Below are positions 16,522 to 24,584 of a stretch of DNA of 39,108 nucleotides, piece by piece. Position 1 is the first letter of the stretch. Every line of letters begins with the position of its first letter. The DNA comes from an uncultured Alphaproteobacteria bacterium (GTDB lineage: Bacteria > Pseudomonadota > Alphaproteobacteria > MPNO01 > UBA830), in the NCBI GenBank assembly GCA_913046035.1, contig CAJWSW010000022.1, positions 1-39,108 of the forward strand. Reading direction: 5' to 3'. The position numbers and the translations under genes were made by a program. The notes beneath the pieces were generated by a model that saw nothing but the letters and a program-made list of their open reading frames with translations, made no database searches and was not told the origin of the DNA.

Positions 16522-17316
16522 ATGAACACCTACCAAGATCTCGCAATAGAAAAACTCTTTCGGCTCGACGGTGAAATTGCTTTTGTGACTGGCGGAGGGG
16601 ATGGGTTTGGACGCATCGCATCGATTGTGTTCGCCAACGCGGGCGCAGCCGTCGCAGTTACAGATGTTGATAAATCGAAGGCAGATGCGGTAGTTGCAGA
16701 GATTACGGAAGGTGGTGGGCGTGCCGTGGCGCTTGAACTTGATGTCGCAGACAGGGTCGCGCTTAAATCTACGATTGATCAGGCAGCAGAAATCCTCGGC
16801 GGCCTTCATATTTTGGTAAATAATGCTGGGATCACACGCCGTGGTCCTACAATGGAAATGACTGACGATGATTGGGATGCCGTCATCGAGGTCAATCAAA
16901 CCGCTGTTGTGATGGGCAGCAAAGCGGCCGCTTACCACATGCAAAGCCACGGCGATGGACGCATCGTCAACCTCGCTTCTATTGTCGGTCTAGTAGGCAA
17001 TCGACATTTCGCGCATATAGGGTATCAAGCGGCCAAGGGCGCTTTAGTAAATATCACGCGCGGCCTGGCGGTTGAATGGGCCGGAAAGGGTATCCGTGTA
17101 AATGCTATCGCGCCAACCTTTTTTCGAACAAATTTTGGAGCGGCGCGTATGCAATCTAACCCGGAACTAGTCGCGGCTATTGAGGCCGATACGCCCCTAG
17201 GCAGGTTTGGAGAGCCTTGGGAACTCGCAGGCGGACTTCTCTATCTGTCGTCCCGGGCATCGTCGATGGTTACAGGCGTCACACTGCCCATAGATGGCGG
17301 ATGGACCGCAGTATGA
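16522..17316 (+). CDS. Short-chain dehydrogenase/reductase (SDR)
   Basis: A 264-residue classical SDR. The Rossmann motif TGGGDGFG (23-30) is a variant of TGxxxGxG; NNAG follows at 100-103, and the catalytic Ser153, Tyr168 and Lys172 are present (YQAAK). Asp at the end of beta-2 (VTDVD) suggests NAD(H) over NADP(H). The C-terminus TGVTLPIDGGWTA is standard for the 3-oxoacyl reductase/gluconate dehydrogenase-like branch. It is in an operon with the MFS gene 12 nt upstream. The exact alcohol or ketone substrate is unknown. The 144 nt that follow (17317-17460) hold no recognisable element. Confidence 0.92.
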   Translation: MNTYQDLAIEKLFRLDGEIAFVTGGGDGFGRIASIVFANAGAAVAVTDVDKSKADAVVAEITEGGGRAVALELDVADRVALKSTIDQAAEILGGLHILVNNAGITRRGPTMEMTDDDWDAVIEVNQTAVVMGSKAAAYHMQSHGDGRIVNLASIVGLVGNRHFAHIGYQAAKGALVNITRGLAVEWAGKGIRVNAIAPTFFRTNFGAARMQSNPELVAAIEADTPLGRFGEPWELAGGLLYLSSRASSMVTGVTLPIDGGWTAV

Positions 17317-17460
17317 TAAAATCAATTTAAGCGAGAGTACTGCAGGGGCTTTCGTCCATCTTACGAAACCAAAAGCTAGCCCGCAAAATTACTGAACGGC
17401 AAACGGCACTTAGTTTAGTACGACAGACCCCATCCCACCCTCACACGGAATCGTCCAAAG

Positions 17461-18189
17461 TTATTTTTTGGAAGACATAACCAACGCCAGAATGTTCGCG
17501 GCATAATCCGAAGCTTGCGGTGTCTCCATCAAACGCGAATTAGCCAAATACGTCTTACAGGTTTCAAGAGAAGTTCTGTTCCTCGACGTGATCGTCGACA
17601 GGACCTCGGTAGAACGATCATAAAGATCGCCAGCTGGCACTACGTGACTGACAAAGCCTGCCGAAAGGGCGGTTTGGGCATCTACCTCGTCGGTGGAGTA
17701 AACCATCCAGGCAACGGACTTCGGCATCGATCGATCGATATGAGCGGAAATCGCTGCTGTCGGCGGTAGGTCGTGCTTCATCTCAGGTAGCGAGAACCTC
17801 GCGTCATCTGCTGCAACAGTCACATCGCAAACAGCTGCAGCAGCGCACCCGAAACCAGCGGCCCTTCCCTGAACGGTCGCGACTACTGGTATTTCGGCAC
17901 TGCGGACTGCGTCATAAAATCCGAGGATAGGCGCCGTGAGAGCTTCACGCATCTCGATTCCATTTTTCGGCGCCTTCTCGGGTGCCCCGTCAGGGTCCCG
18001 ACCCAGACAGAAATCATCACCGACGCTAGTCAGCGAAATCGCCTTAATGTCAGGATCACACCCCGCATCGATGATCAATGCCGATAAATAATCGAGCATT
18101 TCAAGTGTCAGCATGTTTCCCTTTTCAGGCCTGTCGATCGTTAGTCGTGCAATTTCGCCATCCTGCTCCAATTTTAGGGCGTCTTCCAT
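17461..18189 (-). CDS. Enoyl-CoA hydratase/isomerase family protein
   Basis: A 242-residue crotonase-fold protein. The N-terminus has LTIDRPEKGNMLT, the CoA-binding/oxyanion region reads DDFCLGRD, and a VQGRAAGFGCAAAAVCDVTV segment precedes FSLPEMKHDLPP, which carries one Glu at an active-site position. The usual first catalytic Glu of hydratases is not clear in the segment before it, so isomerase or another crotonase reaction is possible. It starts 1 nt after the CaiB/BaiF stop, with GGGAGAG lying inside the end of that gene, so the two are translated together and probably act on the same CoA thioester. Confidence 0.88.
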   Translation of the reverse strand: MEDALKLEQDGEIARLTIDRPEKGNMLTLEMLDYLSALIIDAGCDPDIKAISLTSVGDDFCLGRDPDGAPEKAPKNGIEMREALTAPILGFYDAVRSAEIPVVATVQGRAAGFGCAAAAVCDVTVAADDARFSLPEMKHDLPPTAAISAHIDRSMPKSVAWMVYSTDEVDAQTALSAGFVSHVVPAGDLYDRSTEVLSTITSRNRTSLETCKTYLANSRLMETPQASDYAANILALVMSSKK

Positions 18190-18190
18190 T

Positions 18191-19456
18191 TTACTCTCCC
18201 TTGGTGTTTTTTGGCGTGTATTCCTTCACAGCACCTAATTTCAACAAGTCGGCAATCTCCTCTTCGCCCATACCAAGCACGTGCCCAAGAATATCCGAGG
18301 TCTCTGCTCCTAGTTTAGGCGGATACCGGTGTTTGGTTTTTGACGAACGTGATAATTTAACCGGATTACCTGCAACCTTTATCTCAACGCCATCTTCATT
18401 GCTAAGCGGCAAAACCATCTCACGTTCTACAATTTGCGGATTTGACAATGCCTTATCCAGGCTGTTGATCTCACCCACAGGAATACCCGCTTCTAATAAT
18501 CTTGGCACCCAGTGATCCGCCTCGTGCATCATGAATGCACCCTCGAGGATTGGCCACAATTCATGTCTATTTTTGTATCTATCCTCATTAAGTATGAAGC
18601 GAGCATCCTTCTTTAAATCAGCAATTTCCAAAACATCACACAAGCCCTGCCACATACGTTCTGTGTTAGCGGTGATAACTAAAGATGTGCCATTAGCACA
18701 GTTAAAACCGCGGTAGGTAGGGATCGAGTCATGACCCCAACCCTGACGGCCTGGATTGTTGCCGGAATGAAGATAATAGGCGGCTTGGTAGCAGAGCATT
18801 GATACCTGACAATCCAACATCGAGATATCGATATACTGGCCGAGGCCCGAAGATCTGCGTTCTTCTAGAGCCGCCAATGCCCCAATAACCGCATACATTC
18901 CTGCGCTGAGGTCACCTAATGGGATCCCTGACCTAACGGCAGAACGTCCCGGCTCACCGGTCATTCCCATTCCGCCAGAAATAGCTTGTACGATCATGTC
19001 ATAAGCGGGTCGATCTCGATCTTTTCCTGTCTGGCCAAAACCACTTATAGAGGCCCAGATAAGACCCTGATTGCGTTTAAAAAGTTCATCATACGTTAAC
19101 CCAAGCCGGTCTAGCACACCCGGCCGGAAATTCTCGACCAGAATATCACTCTCATCCGCAAGGCGACGAACAATTTCCAACCCTTCATCTGTTTTCATGT
19201 CGACAACAATGCTTTTTTTGTTGCGATTGATAGACAGATAATAGCAGCTATCCTCACCAACAAAGTTTGGCGGCAGCACCCGGGACCAATCACCGACCGG
19301 CGCCTCCAGTTTCATAACCTCGGCGCCTAAATCACCGAAAATCATCGTTGCATATGGGCCGGCAAGAAATTGGGTAAGATCGAGTATTCGAATGTTAGAC
19401 AAAGGCCCAGATTCATTGCGGACTAACCCGTCCTCGGCCGGTACTGCTTCGGGCAT
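18191..19456 (-). CDS. CaiB/BaiF family (class III) CoA transferase
   Basis: A 421-residue family III CoA transferase. It has IRILDLTQFLAGPYATMIFGDLGAEVMKLE at the N-terminus (as two adjoining motifs), NRNKKSIVVDMK, LVENFRPGVLDRLG, and GLGQYIDISMLD in which the catalytic Asp position lies. These enzymes move CoA between carboxylic acids. Known aromatic examples are succinyl-CoA:benzylsuccinate and succinyl-CoA:phthalate CoA transferases. It is co-transcribed with the crotonase-fold gene. A Rieske dioxygenase operon lies upstream on the same strand, after a 263-nt gap with a weak hairpin at 19541-19563. It probably activates an acid to a CoA ester; which one is unknown. Confidence 0.93.
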   Translation of the reverse strand: MPEAVPAEDGLVRNESGPLSNIRILDLTQFLAGPYATMIFGDLGAEVMKLEAPVGDWSRVLPPNFVGEDSCYYLSINRNKKSIVVDMKTDEGLEIVRRLADESDILVENFRPGVLDRLGLTYDELFKRNQGLIWASISGFGQTGKDRDRPAYDMIVQAISGGMGMTGEPGRSAVRSGIPLGDLSAGMYAVIGALAALEERRSSGLGQYIDISMLDCQVSMLCYQAAYYLHSGNNPGRQGWGHDSIPTYRGFNCANGTSLVITANTERMWQGLCDVLEIADLKKDARFILNEDRYKNRHELWPILEGAFMMHEADHWVPRLLEAGIPVGEINSLDKALSNPQIVEREMVLPLSNEDGVEIKVAGNPVKLSRSSKTKHRYPPKLGAETSDILGHVLGMGEEEIADLLKLGAVKEYTPKNTKGE

Positions 19457-19719
19457 GAAACGTGCCTTATGAAATTGTCAATGCAGGATGAGTAGCAGTT
19501 ACGCCCGCAAAACTGAATATCAACGGACGATTAATATAATAAGGCTTTCGTTCAAACAGCCTTACCAAATTCGCTAAAGAACATCGTGAATCAATATGGG
19601 ATTGAATAAATACGGGTGACGAATGGTGCCCGATTGCTCGAAGTTTCGGGTCATTCATGTTCGTTTATTCAACCCACGCGCGGGCTTGCAGTAACTTTGT
19701 ATTTAGACCAACGGATTAA

Positions 19720-20217
19720 TTATAGGATAAAGCTTACAGCGCCCAAGGCGCCGAGTTCCTCAGCATCAAGGATCACTCTTCGCTCTGCGATCCGGAAACC
19801 ACTAGCGACTCTCTGTAAACGATGCACGTATCGGCCGATATAAACTCCACCTTTCCCACCACGCCTAAACCTATGCACTGAGAAGTTAGAAGTTACTGTC
19901 AATTCCCTTTCCGAACTCTTGAGTATTCTTATGTTTGTAATTAACCGCCGTGTGCGAGATGGCGGATACTCTGCATGTGCGTCGGGACTTTTTAGACGTT
20001 TTACACGGCTGCGGATCCTATGGATGTCATCGGCAATAATAAAAAGTGTGTCTTCAGGGTCAGACTCCGGCGCCTCATTCGGCGGAACAAGGTAAATGGC
20101 ATCGTCACACATAAGGTCTAACCATGCATCAAGATCCCAGTCGTCTAAAATAGCCGCTTCGTGATACAGGAAATCTTCGACCGCTGAGCGTTCGTCATCC
20201 CCTTTCTGCATGATCAC
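19720..20217 (-). CDS. Aromatic ring-hydroxylating dioxygenase, beta subunit
   Basis: A 165-residue protein of the SnoaL-like/ring_hydroxyl_B family, which forms the structural beta subunit of alpha3beta3 Rieske dioxygenases. Visible marks are FLYHEAAILDDWDLDAWLDL, DDAIYLVPP, DDIHRIRSRVKRL, and SRTRRLITNIRI followed by the C-terminal VHRLQRV and RRVILD. It begins with GTG at 20217 or with ATG two codons later, both 10-16 nt after GGAG. It follows its alpha subunit by 7 nt. The short non-coding stretch 19457-19719 downstream holds no convincing gene. Confidence 0.92.
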   Translation of the reverse strand: MIMQKGDDERSAVEDFLYHEAAILDDWDLDAWLDLMCDDAIYLVPPNEAPESDPEDTLFIIADDIHRIRSRVKRLKSPDAHAEYPPSRTRRLITNIRILKSSERELTVTSNFSVHRFRRGGKGGVYIGRYVHRLQRVASGFRIAERRVILDAEELGALGAVSFIL

Positions 20218-20224
20218 TTGAACT

Positions 20225-21523
20225 CTACTCCGCCGCCGACAACATGTTGCCAGTCATAAGCTCATTCCAGCGCCGCCAGAATGTGCGCAAGTGCAATTCA
20301 TCAGAATTCAACTGCTCTCCATTTTTTGCGATACCTCGGGTCATGACCGACCAAGGTACTTCATTCACCGTTTCTGCAATACCCCGCTGCACCTGCATCA
20401 AGGCTTCGACGTCGTCTGGGGTAGCAAAGCCACCTGGGCCATAAAATGTCAGGAATGCGTCAAGACGAACTTTGCGCATTTCCGGGCTTTCCTCAACCGG
20501 ACCTAGCGCCCAAGCCGTAACCTCCATACGGTCAACCTCTGCAGGCCAAAAGGTCCGTACGGTAACCGATGAACCATCATTGATCATCAAGTTTGGAAAG
20601 ACGAATAGGTTGCGGTTCGTATTCGCAACCCGCTCTGCGCGTTCTTCTCCCAAGCGTTCGATCAGTTCCCTTTTTGCCGCCTCAACAAGGGATTTTGCCT
20701 TTTCCCCATAGATGGATATCCAAGCTGCAACGGGTCGACCGCGAAAGTTCTGACTGTCTATTGCCGCGTGGCCATTTCCGAGGTTTTTTCCAACACCGCG
20801 CTTCGGCAGAAGAAGGCCTTTACCTTTCGGAATTTTAACATTTACCCCGGCATCCTTCATATACTCAAGCCACGTCGAGTGGGTTGAGTGCAGGTGGTAG
20901 TCATCAAACGAGTTTTCAACGAGCAGCTTCCAGTTGGCCTCAACATCATATTCCTGGACGCCCGTAACAATCTCCATTTCTTGGGATTGAGATTGATCGA
21001 CGACTAAATCGATATACTCCTTTGCGCCCGAAAGATAGGTGTCCAAGCTGGGAGCACTCCGATCGAAACAGACAAACCAAAATCCCTTGTATTGCTCAAA
21101 ACGGGGCACCTGCATCAGACCTAATTCTGACCTATCAAAACTATCTGGGTAGGCATCATCACCGGGTACAGCGACTAATGCGCCATCATTGTCATATGAC
21201 CAGCCGTGATAAAAACAGTAGAACCGTTTCGTGTTACCAGAGCGTTCTCTGCAAACCTGCGCACCGCGATGACGACAGGTGTTCAAAAAAAGACGCATCC
21301 CGGACTTACTGTCCCGGGTCATGATCACCGGGCGCCCCGCTACGGTGCGCGTCACGAAATCCCCCGGACTCGAAACTTCTGAATCGTGGCCAGCGTATAT
21401 CCAGCAGGTGTTGAAGACCCGCTTTTTCTCAAGCTTTAGGATCTCCGGGTCGACAAGCGTCTCGCGGTTCAGCCGAAAATCGTTTTGTGCCGGATCATCT
21501 ACAATATACGGGTTTGTAACCAT
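20225..21523 (-). CDS. Aromatic ring-hydroxylating dioxygenase, alpha subunit (Rieske)
   Basis: A 432-residue catalytic subunit. The Rieske [2Fe-2S] site is Cys83-x-His85-x17-Cys103-x2-His106 (CRHRGA ... FYCFYHGW). The mononuclear iron site is Asp207-x2-His210-x4-His215 (DDYHLHSTH), and a third Asp ligand is likely in the C-terminal TPDDVEALMQ. Such enzymes put two hydroxyls on an aromatic ring using electrons from a ferredoxin and/or reductase. Neither electron-transfer gene is present here, so they must be encoded elsewhere. No good ribosome binding site precedes the ATG. Substrate could be benzoate-, anthranilate- or phthalate-like; the sequence does not decide. Confidence 0.93.
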   Translation of the reverse strand: MVTNPYIVDDPAQNDFRLNRETLVDPEILKLEKKRVFNTCWIYAGHDSEVSSPGDFVTRTVAGRPVIMTRDSKSGMRLFLNTCRHRGAQVCRERSGNTKRFYCFYHGWSYDNDGALVAVPGDDAYPDSFDRSELGLMQVPRFEQYKGFWFVCFDRSAPSLDTYLSGAKEYIDLVVDQSQSQEMEIVTGVQEYDVEANWKLLVENSFDDYHLHSTHSTWLEYMKDAGVNVKIPKGKGLLLPKRGVGKNLGNGHAAIDSQNFRGRPVAAWISIYGEKAKSLVEAAKRELIERLGEERAERVANTNRNLFVFPNLMINDGSSVTVRTFWPAEVDRMEVTAWALGPVEESPEMRKVRLDAFLTFYGPGGFATPDDVEALMQVQRGIAETVNEVPWSVMTRGIAKNGEQLNSDELHLRTFWRRWNELMTGNMLSAAE

Positions 21524-21598
21524 CTCGAGAATTTATCTCAAAATGGAGAGACACGTCCATCCTGTTCCCTGCGATTAGTTGAATCTTTTCGCGAAGCT

Positions 21599-22108
21599 TC
21601 ACTCCGCCGCTTCGCGTCGAGGCAATTTCCAATTTGAGCGGATGAAGTGACAGGTGTATCCATTGGGAATTCGCTCAAGGTAATCTTGGTGTTCAGGCTC
21701 TGCTTTCCAGAAGTCGCCGGCCGGTTCGACTTCAGTAACAACCTTGCCAGGCCATAGACCCGAGTCATTCACATCAGCGATCGTATCTTCGGCCACCTGT
21801 TTCTGGGTATCGTCCAAATAATAGATTGCAGACCTATAACTAGGCCCCATATCGTTGCCTTGCCTATTTCGGGTCGTTGGATCGTGGATCTGAAAAAAGA
21901 ATTCTAATAGGTCTCTGTAGGTGATTTCCGTCGGGTCAAAGAAAATCTCTATACCTTCTGCGTGCATCCCATGATTACGATAGGTCGCATTCGGCACGTC
22001 TCCGCCAGTATAACCAACACAGGTATCCTTCACGCCAGGAAGCTTGCGGATTAGATCCTGCATACCCCAAAAACAGCCACCGGCAAGAACAGCGCGTTCA
22101 GTTGTCAT
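21599..22108 (-). CDS. msrA: Peptide methionine (S)-sulfoxide reductase MsrA
   Basis: A 169-residue MsrA. It has [11 protein letters not shown] with catalytic Cys12, [48 protein letters not shown] and the C-terminal [13 protein letters not shown]. It repairs methionine S-sulfoxide in proteins using thioredoxin. AGGAGA precedes the ATG. No MsrB is fused or adjacent. It lies between the EamA-like gene and the Rieske alpha gene on the same strand (70- and 75-nt gaps). It is a housekeeping gene among catabolic ones and probably not functionally linked to them. Confidence 0.96.
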   Translation of the reverse strand: MTTERAVLAGGCFWGMQDLIRKLPGVKDTCVGYTGGDVPNATYRNHGMHAEGIEIFFDPTEITYRDLLEFFFQIHDPTTRNRQGNDMGPSYRSAIYYLDDTQKQVAEDTIADVNDSGLWPGKVVTEVEPAGDFWKAEPEHQDYLERIPNGYTCHFIRSNWKLPRREAAE

Positions 22109-22178
22109 TAAAATTCTCCTGTTTCAACCTTTTAGAGTTCGACGCCAGAAAGATGGGTGCTCGGGTGGCATTTGTCCA

Positions 22179-22727
22179 CTATCCCCCGGCGCGGAAAAAA
22201 TCAGTAACTTTGCCTCCTGCGAGAAGGTAAAGCCCTACCAATATAAGTCCGATTCCCAGAACACGTCCGAGGTCTGCAACCACCGGTTTAAATAATGATG
22301 GGAAAGTCCCGGCCAAGGCGACGGAAAGAAAGAAGACTATCATGCTGGACGTTGCATACATGACAGGGGGAAGTCCAGGATTAGGAGCAAGTCCAATCGC
22401 CTGAAATAAAGAACCATTGGCAAGCGCGCCGAATATTGCGCCAATTGTGATAATGATTGCGAGCGCGGACGCGGGTGGAAGAATTTCCTCGCTTCGTCCG
22501 CAGATTAAGAGATAGACGACGATGCTTATCGAAGTCGCACCAAAATACCACGCTAGAAACACAAGCGGGTCTACCCCGAAACGAAACTTCATGAAAGGTA
22601 CCGCAATAAAGGATGGCACTATACAGAGCGTCGCCAGAATTGACTTACTGAACCAAATTTCCACGCTATTCTCCTGCGTTGGTAGATGTTGAGGTATCTC
22701 CAGCTGGGCATCGATACTCGCATCCAT
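22179..22727 (-). CDS. EamA/DMT-like small membrane protein
   Basis: A 182-residue protein with a hydrophilic N-terminus of about 28 residues and four or five hydrophobic segments (about 29-46, 53-74, 87-108, 119-141, 150-170). The size and the GAIFGALANGSLFQAIGL and GRVLGIGLILVGLYLLAGG segments look like half of a drug/metabolite transporter (EamA domain). A half-size DMT protein would need to dimerise. The start is uncertain, because no ribosome binding site is evident before the ATG at 22727. It begins 28 nt after the RidA-like stop and may be co-transcribed with it. Function unknown. Confidence 0.65.
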   Translation of the reverse strand: MDASIDAQLEIPQHLPTQENSVEIWFSKSILATLCIVPSFIAVPFMKFRFGVDPLVFLAWYFGATSISIVVYLLICGRSEEILPPASALAIIITIGAIFGALANGSLFQAIGLAPNPGLPPVMYATSSMIVFFLSVALAGTFPSLFKPVVADLGRVLGIGLILVGLYLLAGGKVTDFFRAGG

Positions 22728-22755
22728 TACAAAAGGTGGAATGACGTACTAATGA

Positions 22756-23148
22756 CTAAACCGGCACAATCGCGGTAGTCTCGATTTCCACCTTGGCTTC
22801 GTCTTCCATGAGTGCGACCACCTGTACAGCTGCCATGGCAGGAAAATTTTTGCCGATGACATCCCGGTACGCCTGACCTACTTCGTCAAGACGTTCTAGG
22901 TATTCTCTTTTGTCAGTAAAATACATAGTCATCCGGCATATATGTTCCGGCTTTGCATTACCCTCCTTGAGCACGGCAACCGTATTTTGCAATGCCTTGC
23001 GGAACTGTTCGACAAAATCCCCGGTTTCAAACTTTTCCTCGGCACTCCAGCCGACCATACCTGCGACAAATACGAAACGGCCTTCCGCTGCTATACCATT
23101 GGAATAACCACTCGGCCGCTTCCAACCAGGGGGATTAAGGTTCTTCAT
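22756..23148 (-). CDS. RidA-family protein lacking the catalytic Arg
   Basis: A 130-residue YjgF/YER057c/UK114 (RidA) fold protein. Archetypal RidA hydrolyses reactive enamines and imines. The segment that in E. coli RidA reads FPARSCVEVA, with the essential Arg105, reads FPAMAAVQVV here, so the Arg is Met. The downstream Glu of VEIET is kept. That substitution is usual in Rid groups other than RidA itself. The gene is divergent from the SDR-MarR-hydratase-dehydrogenase-ligase operon and shares its promoter region, which ties it to that pathway. There a 2-amino group on the substrate would produce an enamine or imine after ring reduction. AAGAGAAG precedes the ATG. Confidence 0.9.
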   Translation of the reverse strand: MKNLNPPGWKRPSGYSNGIAAEGRFVFVAGMVGWSAEEKFETGDFVEQFRKALQNTVAVLKEGNAKPEHICRMTMYFTDKREYLERLDEVGQAYRDVIGKNFPAMAAVQVVALMEDEAKVEIETTAIVPV

Positions 23149-23157
23149 TTAACTTCT

Positions 23158-23165
23158 CTTAAAAC
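23158..23165. promoter_or_regulatory. Half-site CTTAAAAC near the RidA-like start
   Basis: These eight bases are identical to one arm of the palindrome at 23193-23208 and lie 43 bp (about four helical turns) from its equivalent arm. It sits 10-17 nt upstream of the RidA-like ATG on the minus strand. It may be a secondary site for the same regulator. Confidence 0.4.
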
Positions 23166-23192
23166 AATGTCCCTTGCGGACGATCTTCAAAA

Positions 23193-23208
23193 GTTTTAAG
23201 CTTAAAAC
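23193..23208. promoter_or_regulatory. 16-bp perfect palindrome, candidate MarR operator
   Basis: GTTTTAAGCTTAAAAC reads the same on both strands. It lies in the 72-nt divergent region between the RidA-like gene and the SDR gene, ending 12 nt before the SDR ATG. A possible -35 (TTGCGG at 23174) spaced 17 nt from TAAGCT would place the palindrome over the -10 region, as for a repressor. The MarR gene is the second gene of the plus-strand operon, so autoregulation is likely. This is an inference from position; binding is not shown. Confidence 0.55.
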
Positions 23209-23220
23209 ATTATTTAAGCA

Positions 23221-24066
23221 ATGCCGCTGACAATGAATAAACTACCGGACAATTCCCTTCAAAAGACACCGGAAGGCAAAATCACAGGAAGCCCATTACG
23301 TGGTCAACACGCAGTTGTTACAGGCGCCACCCGTGGCATTGGGGCATCAATAGCAGAGACATTCGGCCGCCTAGGAGCGGATTTAACATTAATAGGCCGC
23401 GATCGGGATGGACTGATCAAACGTGCCGACGATATTTCGAACGCCACTTCTGTTTCTGTCCATATCGAGCCGGCAGATATAACCGACATGAATGATGTGG
23501 GCAGAGCTTTTACAACCATTTTAGCAGCCAATGGTCCTATTTCTATTCTCGTTAACAATGCGGGCTTGGGCAAAAGTGCCCCATTCCACAGAATGGGTCA
23601 GGATCTTTGGAACAACATGATTAGCGTCAATCTAAACGGGACCTTTTACTGCACCCGGGAGGTCATTGGAGGCATGCTTGAAGCAGGCTATGGGCGCATC
23701 ATAAACCTTGCGTCAACAGCAGGGCTTGTCGGATATGAGTATGTGTCGGCTTATTGCGCTGCGAAGCATGGCGTGATTGGCCTTACCCGTTCGTTGGCAC
23801 TTGAAACCGCAACAAGGGGTATAACAGTGAACGCTGTTTGCCCAGGATACACTGAGACGGATCTCCTCCACGAAACAATTGACAATATTGTAACGAAAAC
23901 CGGTCGCTCCATCGAAGAAACACGGATGGAGTTAGCGGCTTCAAATCCGCAGAAGCGTCTCGTTCAGCCATGGGAGGTAGCAGAGACAGTAGCTTGGCTA
24001 GCCCTCCCCTCGTCTGCCTCCATAACCGGACAGGCGATATCTGTTGCCGGTGGAGAGGTGATGTGA
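23221..24066 (+). CDS. SDR oxidoreductase, probable hydroxyacyl-CoA dehydrogenase of the aryl-CoA operon
   Basis: A 281-residue classical SDR. TGATRGIG (34-41), NNAG (112-115) and the catalytic Ser165, Tyr178 and Lys182 (YCAAK) are all present, and the C-terminus has [15 protein letters not shown]. The Arg after beta-2 (LIGRDRD) points to NADP(H). It is the first gene of a tightly coupled operon with MarR, enoyl-CoA hydratase, acyl-CoA dehydrogenase and CoA ligase, so a beta-hydroxyacyl-CoA oxidation step is likely. ATG 23221 or ATG 23233 could be the start; neither has a clear ribosome binding site, and the leader would be very short. Its stop overlaps the MarR start by 4 nt. Confidence 0.9.
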   Translation: MPLTMNKLPDNSLQKTPEGKITGSPLRGQHAVVTGATRGIGASIAETFGRLGADLTLIGRDRDGLIKRADDISNATSVSVHIEPADITDMNDVGRAFTTILAANGPISILVNNAGLGKSAPFHRMGQDLWNNMISVNLNGTFYCTREVIGGMLEAGYGRIINLASTAGLVGYEYVSAYCAAKHGVIGLTRSLALETATRGITVNAVCPGYTETDLLHETIDNIVTKTGRSIEETRMELAASNPQKRLVQPWEVAETVAWLALPSSASITGQAISVAGGEVM

Positions 24067-24584
24067 AGGCGGACGAAGTAAATTTTGAAAGGAAGGATTA
24101 CGAAACAGGTGTCCAAATACAGGATGAAATGGAGCTTCGTATTTGGCTGCGCCTGCTAACCTGCAGCAACCTACTCGACACAGAAGTTCGAACACGCCTC
24201 AAGCAGACGGCAGGTACCACCCTACCCCGTTTTGACATTTTGGCTCAGCTCGAGCGCCACAAAGGGCCAATGTCAATGGGGGAGCTTTCGAAACGCCTTA
24301 TGGTTACCAACGGAAACGTAACCGGTCTAGTCGAGAGGCTTGCAAGCGAGGGCATGGTTGAGCGAGCCCCAGCGCCGGACGACCGCCGCATTCAGATGGT
24401 AAGCCTGACGAGCAGGGGTAAAGAAAACTTTGCAAACATGGCGGAAAACCACAGAGTTTGGATCCGGGCTATGATGGAGCAACTTACTGCCAACGAATTG
24501 AACAGTTTATATGACCTGTTGGCCCGCTTGAAAGAATCTATACTCACCGCCGAACAGAAAAATAACTTGGAGGCAGCAGAGTGA
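24063..24584 (+). CDS. MarR-family transcriptional regulator
   Basis: A 173-residue winged-helix regulator. The recognition region is [20 protein letters not shown], and the wing carries [18 protein letters not shown], the D-x-R-(R/D) signature of MarR. I start at GTG 24063, which overlaps the SDR stop as GTGA and has GGAGAGG 7-8 nt upstream. The open frame extends back to 23970 but runs inside the SDR gene. MarR proteins in aromatic operons are usually repressors released by the aromatic acid or its CoA ester. The 16-bp palindrome upstream of the operon is the natural candidate site. It overlaps the next gene by 4 nt. Confidence 0.92.
   Translation: MKADEVNFERKDYETGVQIQDEMELRIWLRLLTCSNLLDTEVRTRLKQTAGTTLPRFDILAQLERHKGPMSMGELSKRLMVTNGNVTGLVERLASEGMVERAPAPDDRRIQMVSLTSRGKENFANMAENHRVWIRAMMEQLTANELNSLYDLLARLKESILTAEQKNNLEAAE

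Noticed and set aside
19541-19563. AAGGCT/AGCCTT hairpin in the gap before the CaiB gene as a terminator
   Set aside because: Only 6 bp with an 11-nt loop and no proper T-run on the relevant strand.
19467-19658. 63-codon minus-strand open frame between the Rieske and CaiB genes
   Set aside because: No ribosome binding site or recognisable motif; I treat 19457-19719 as non-coding.
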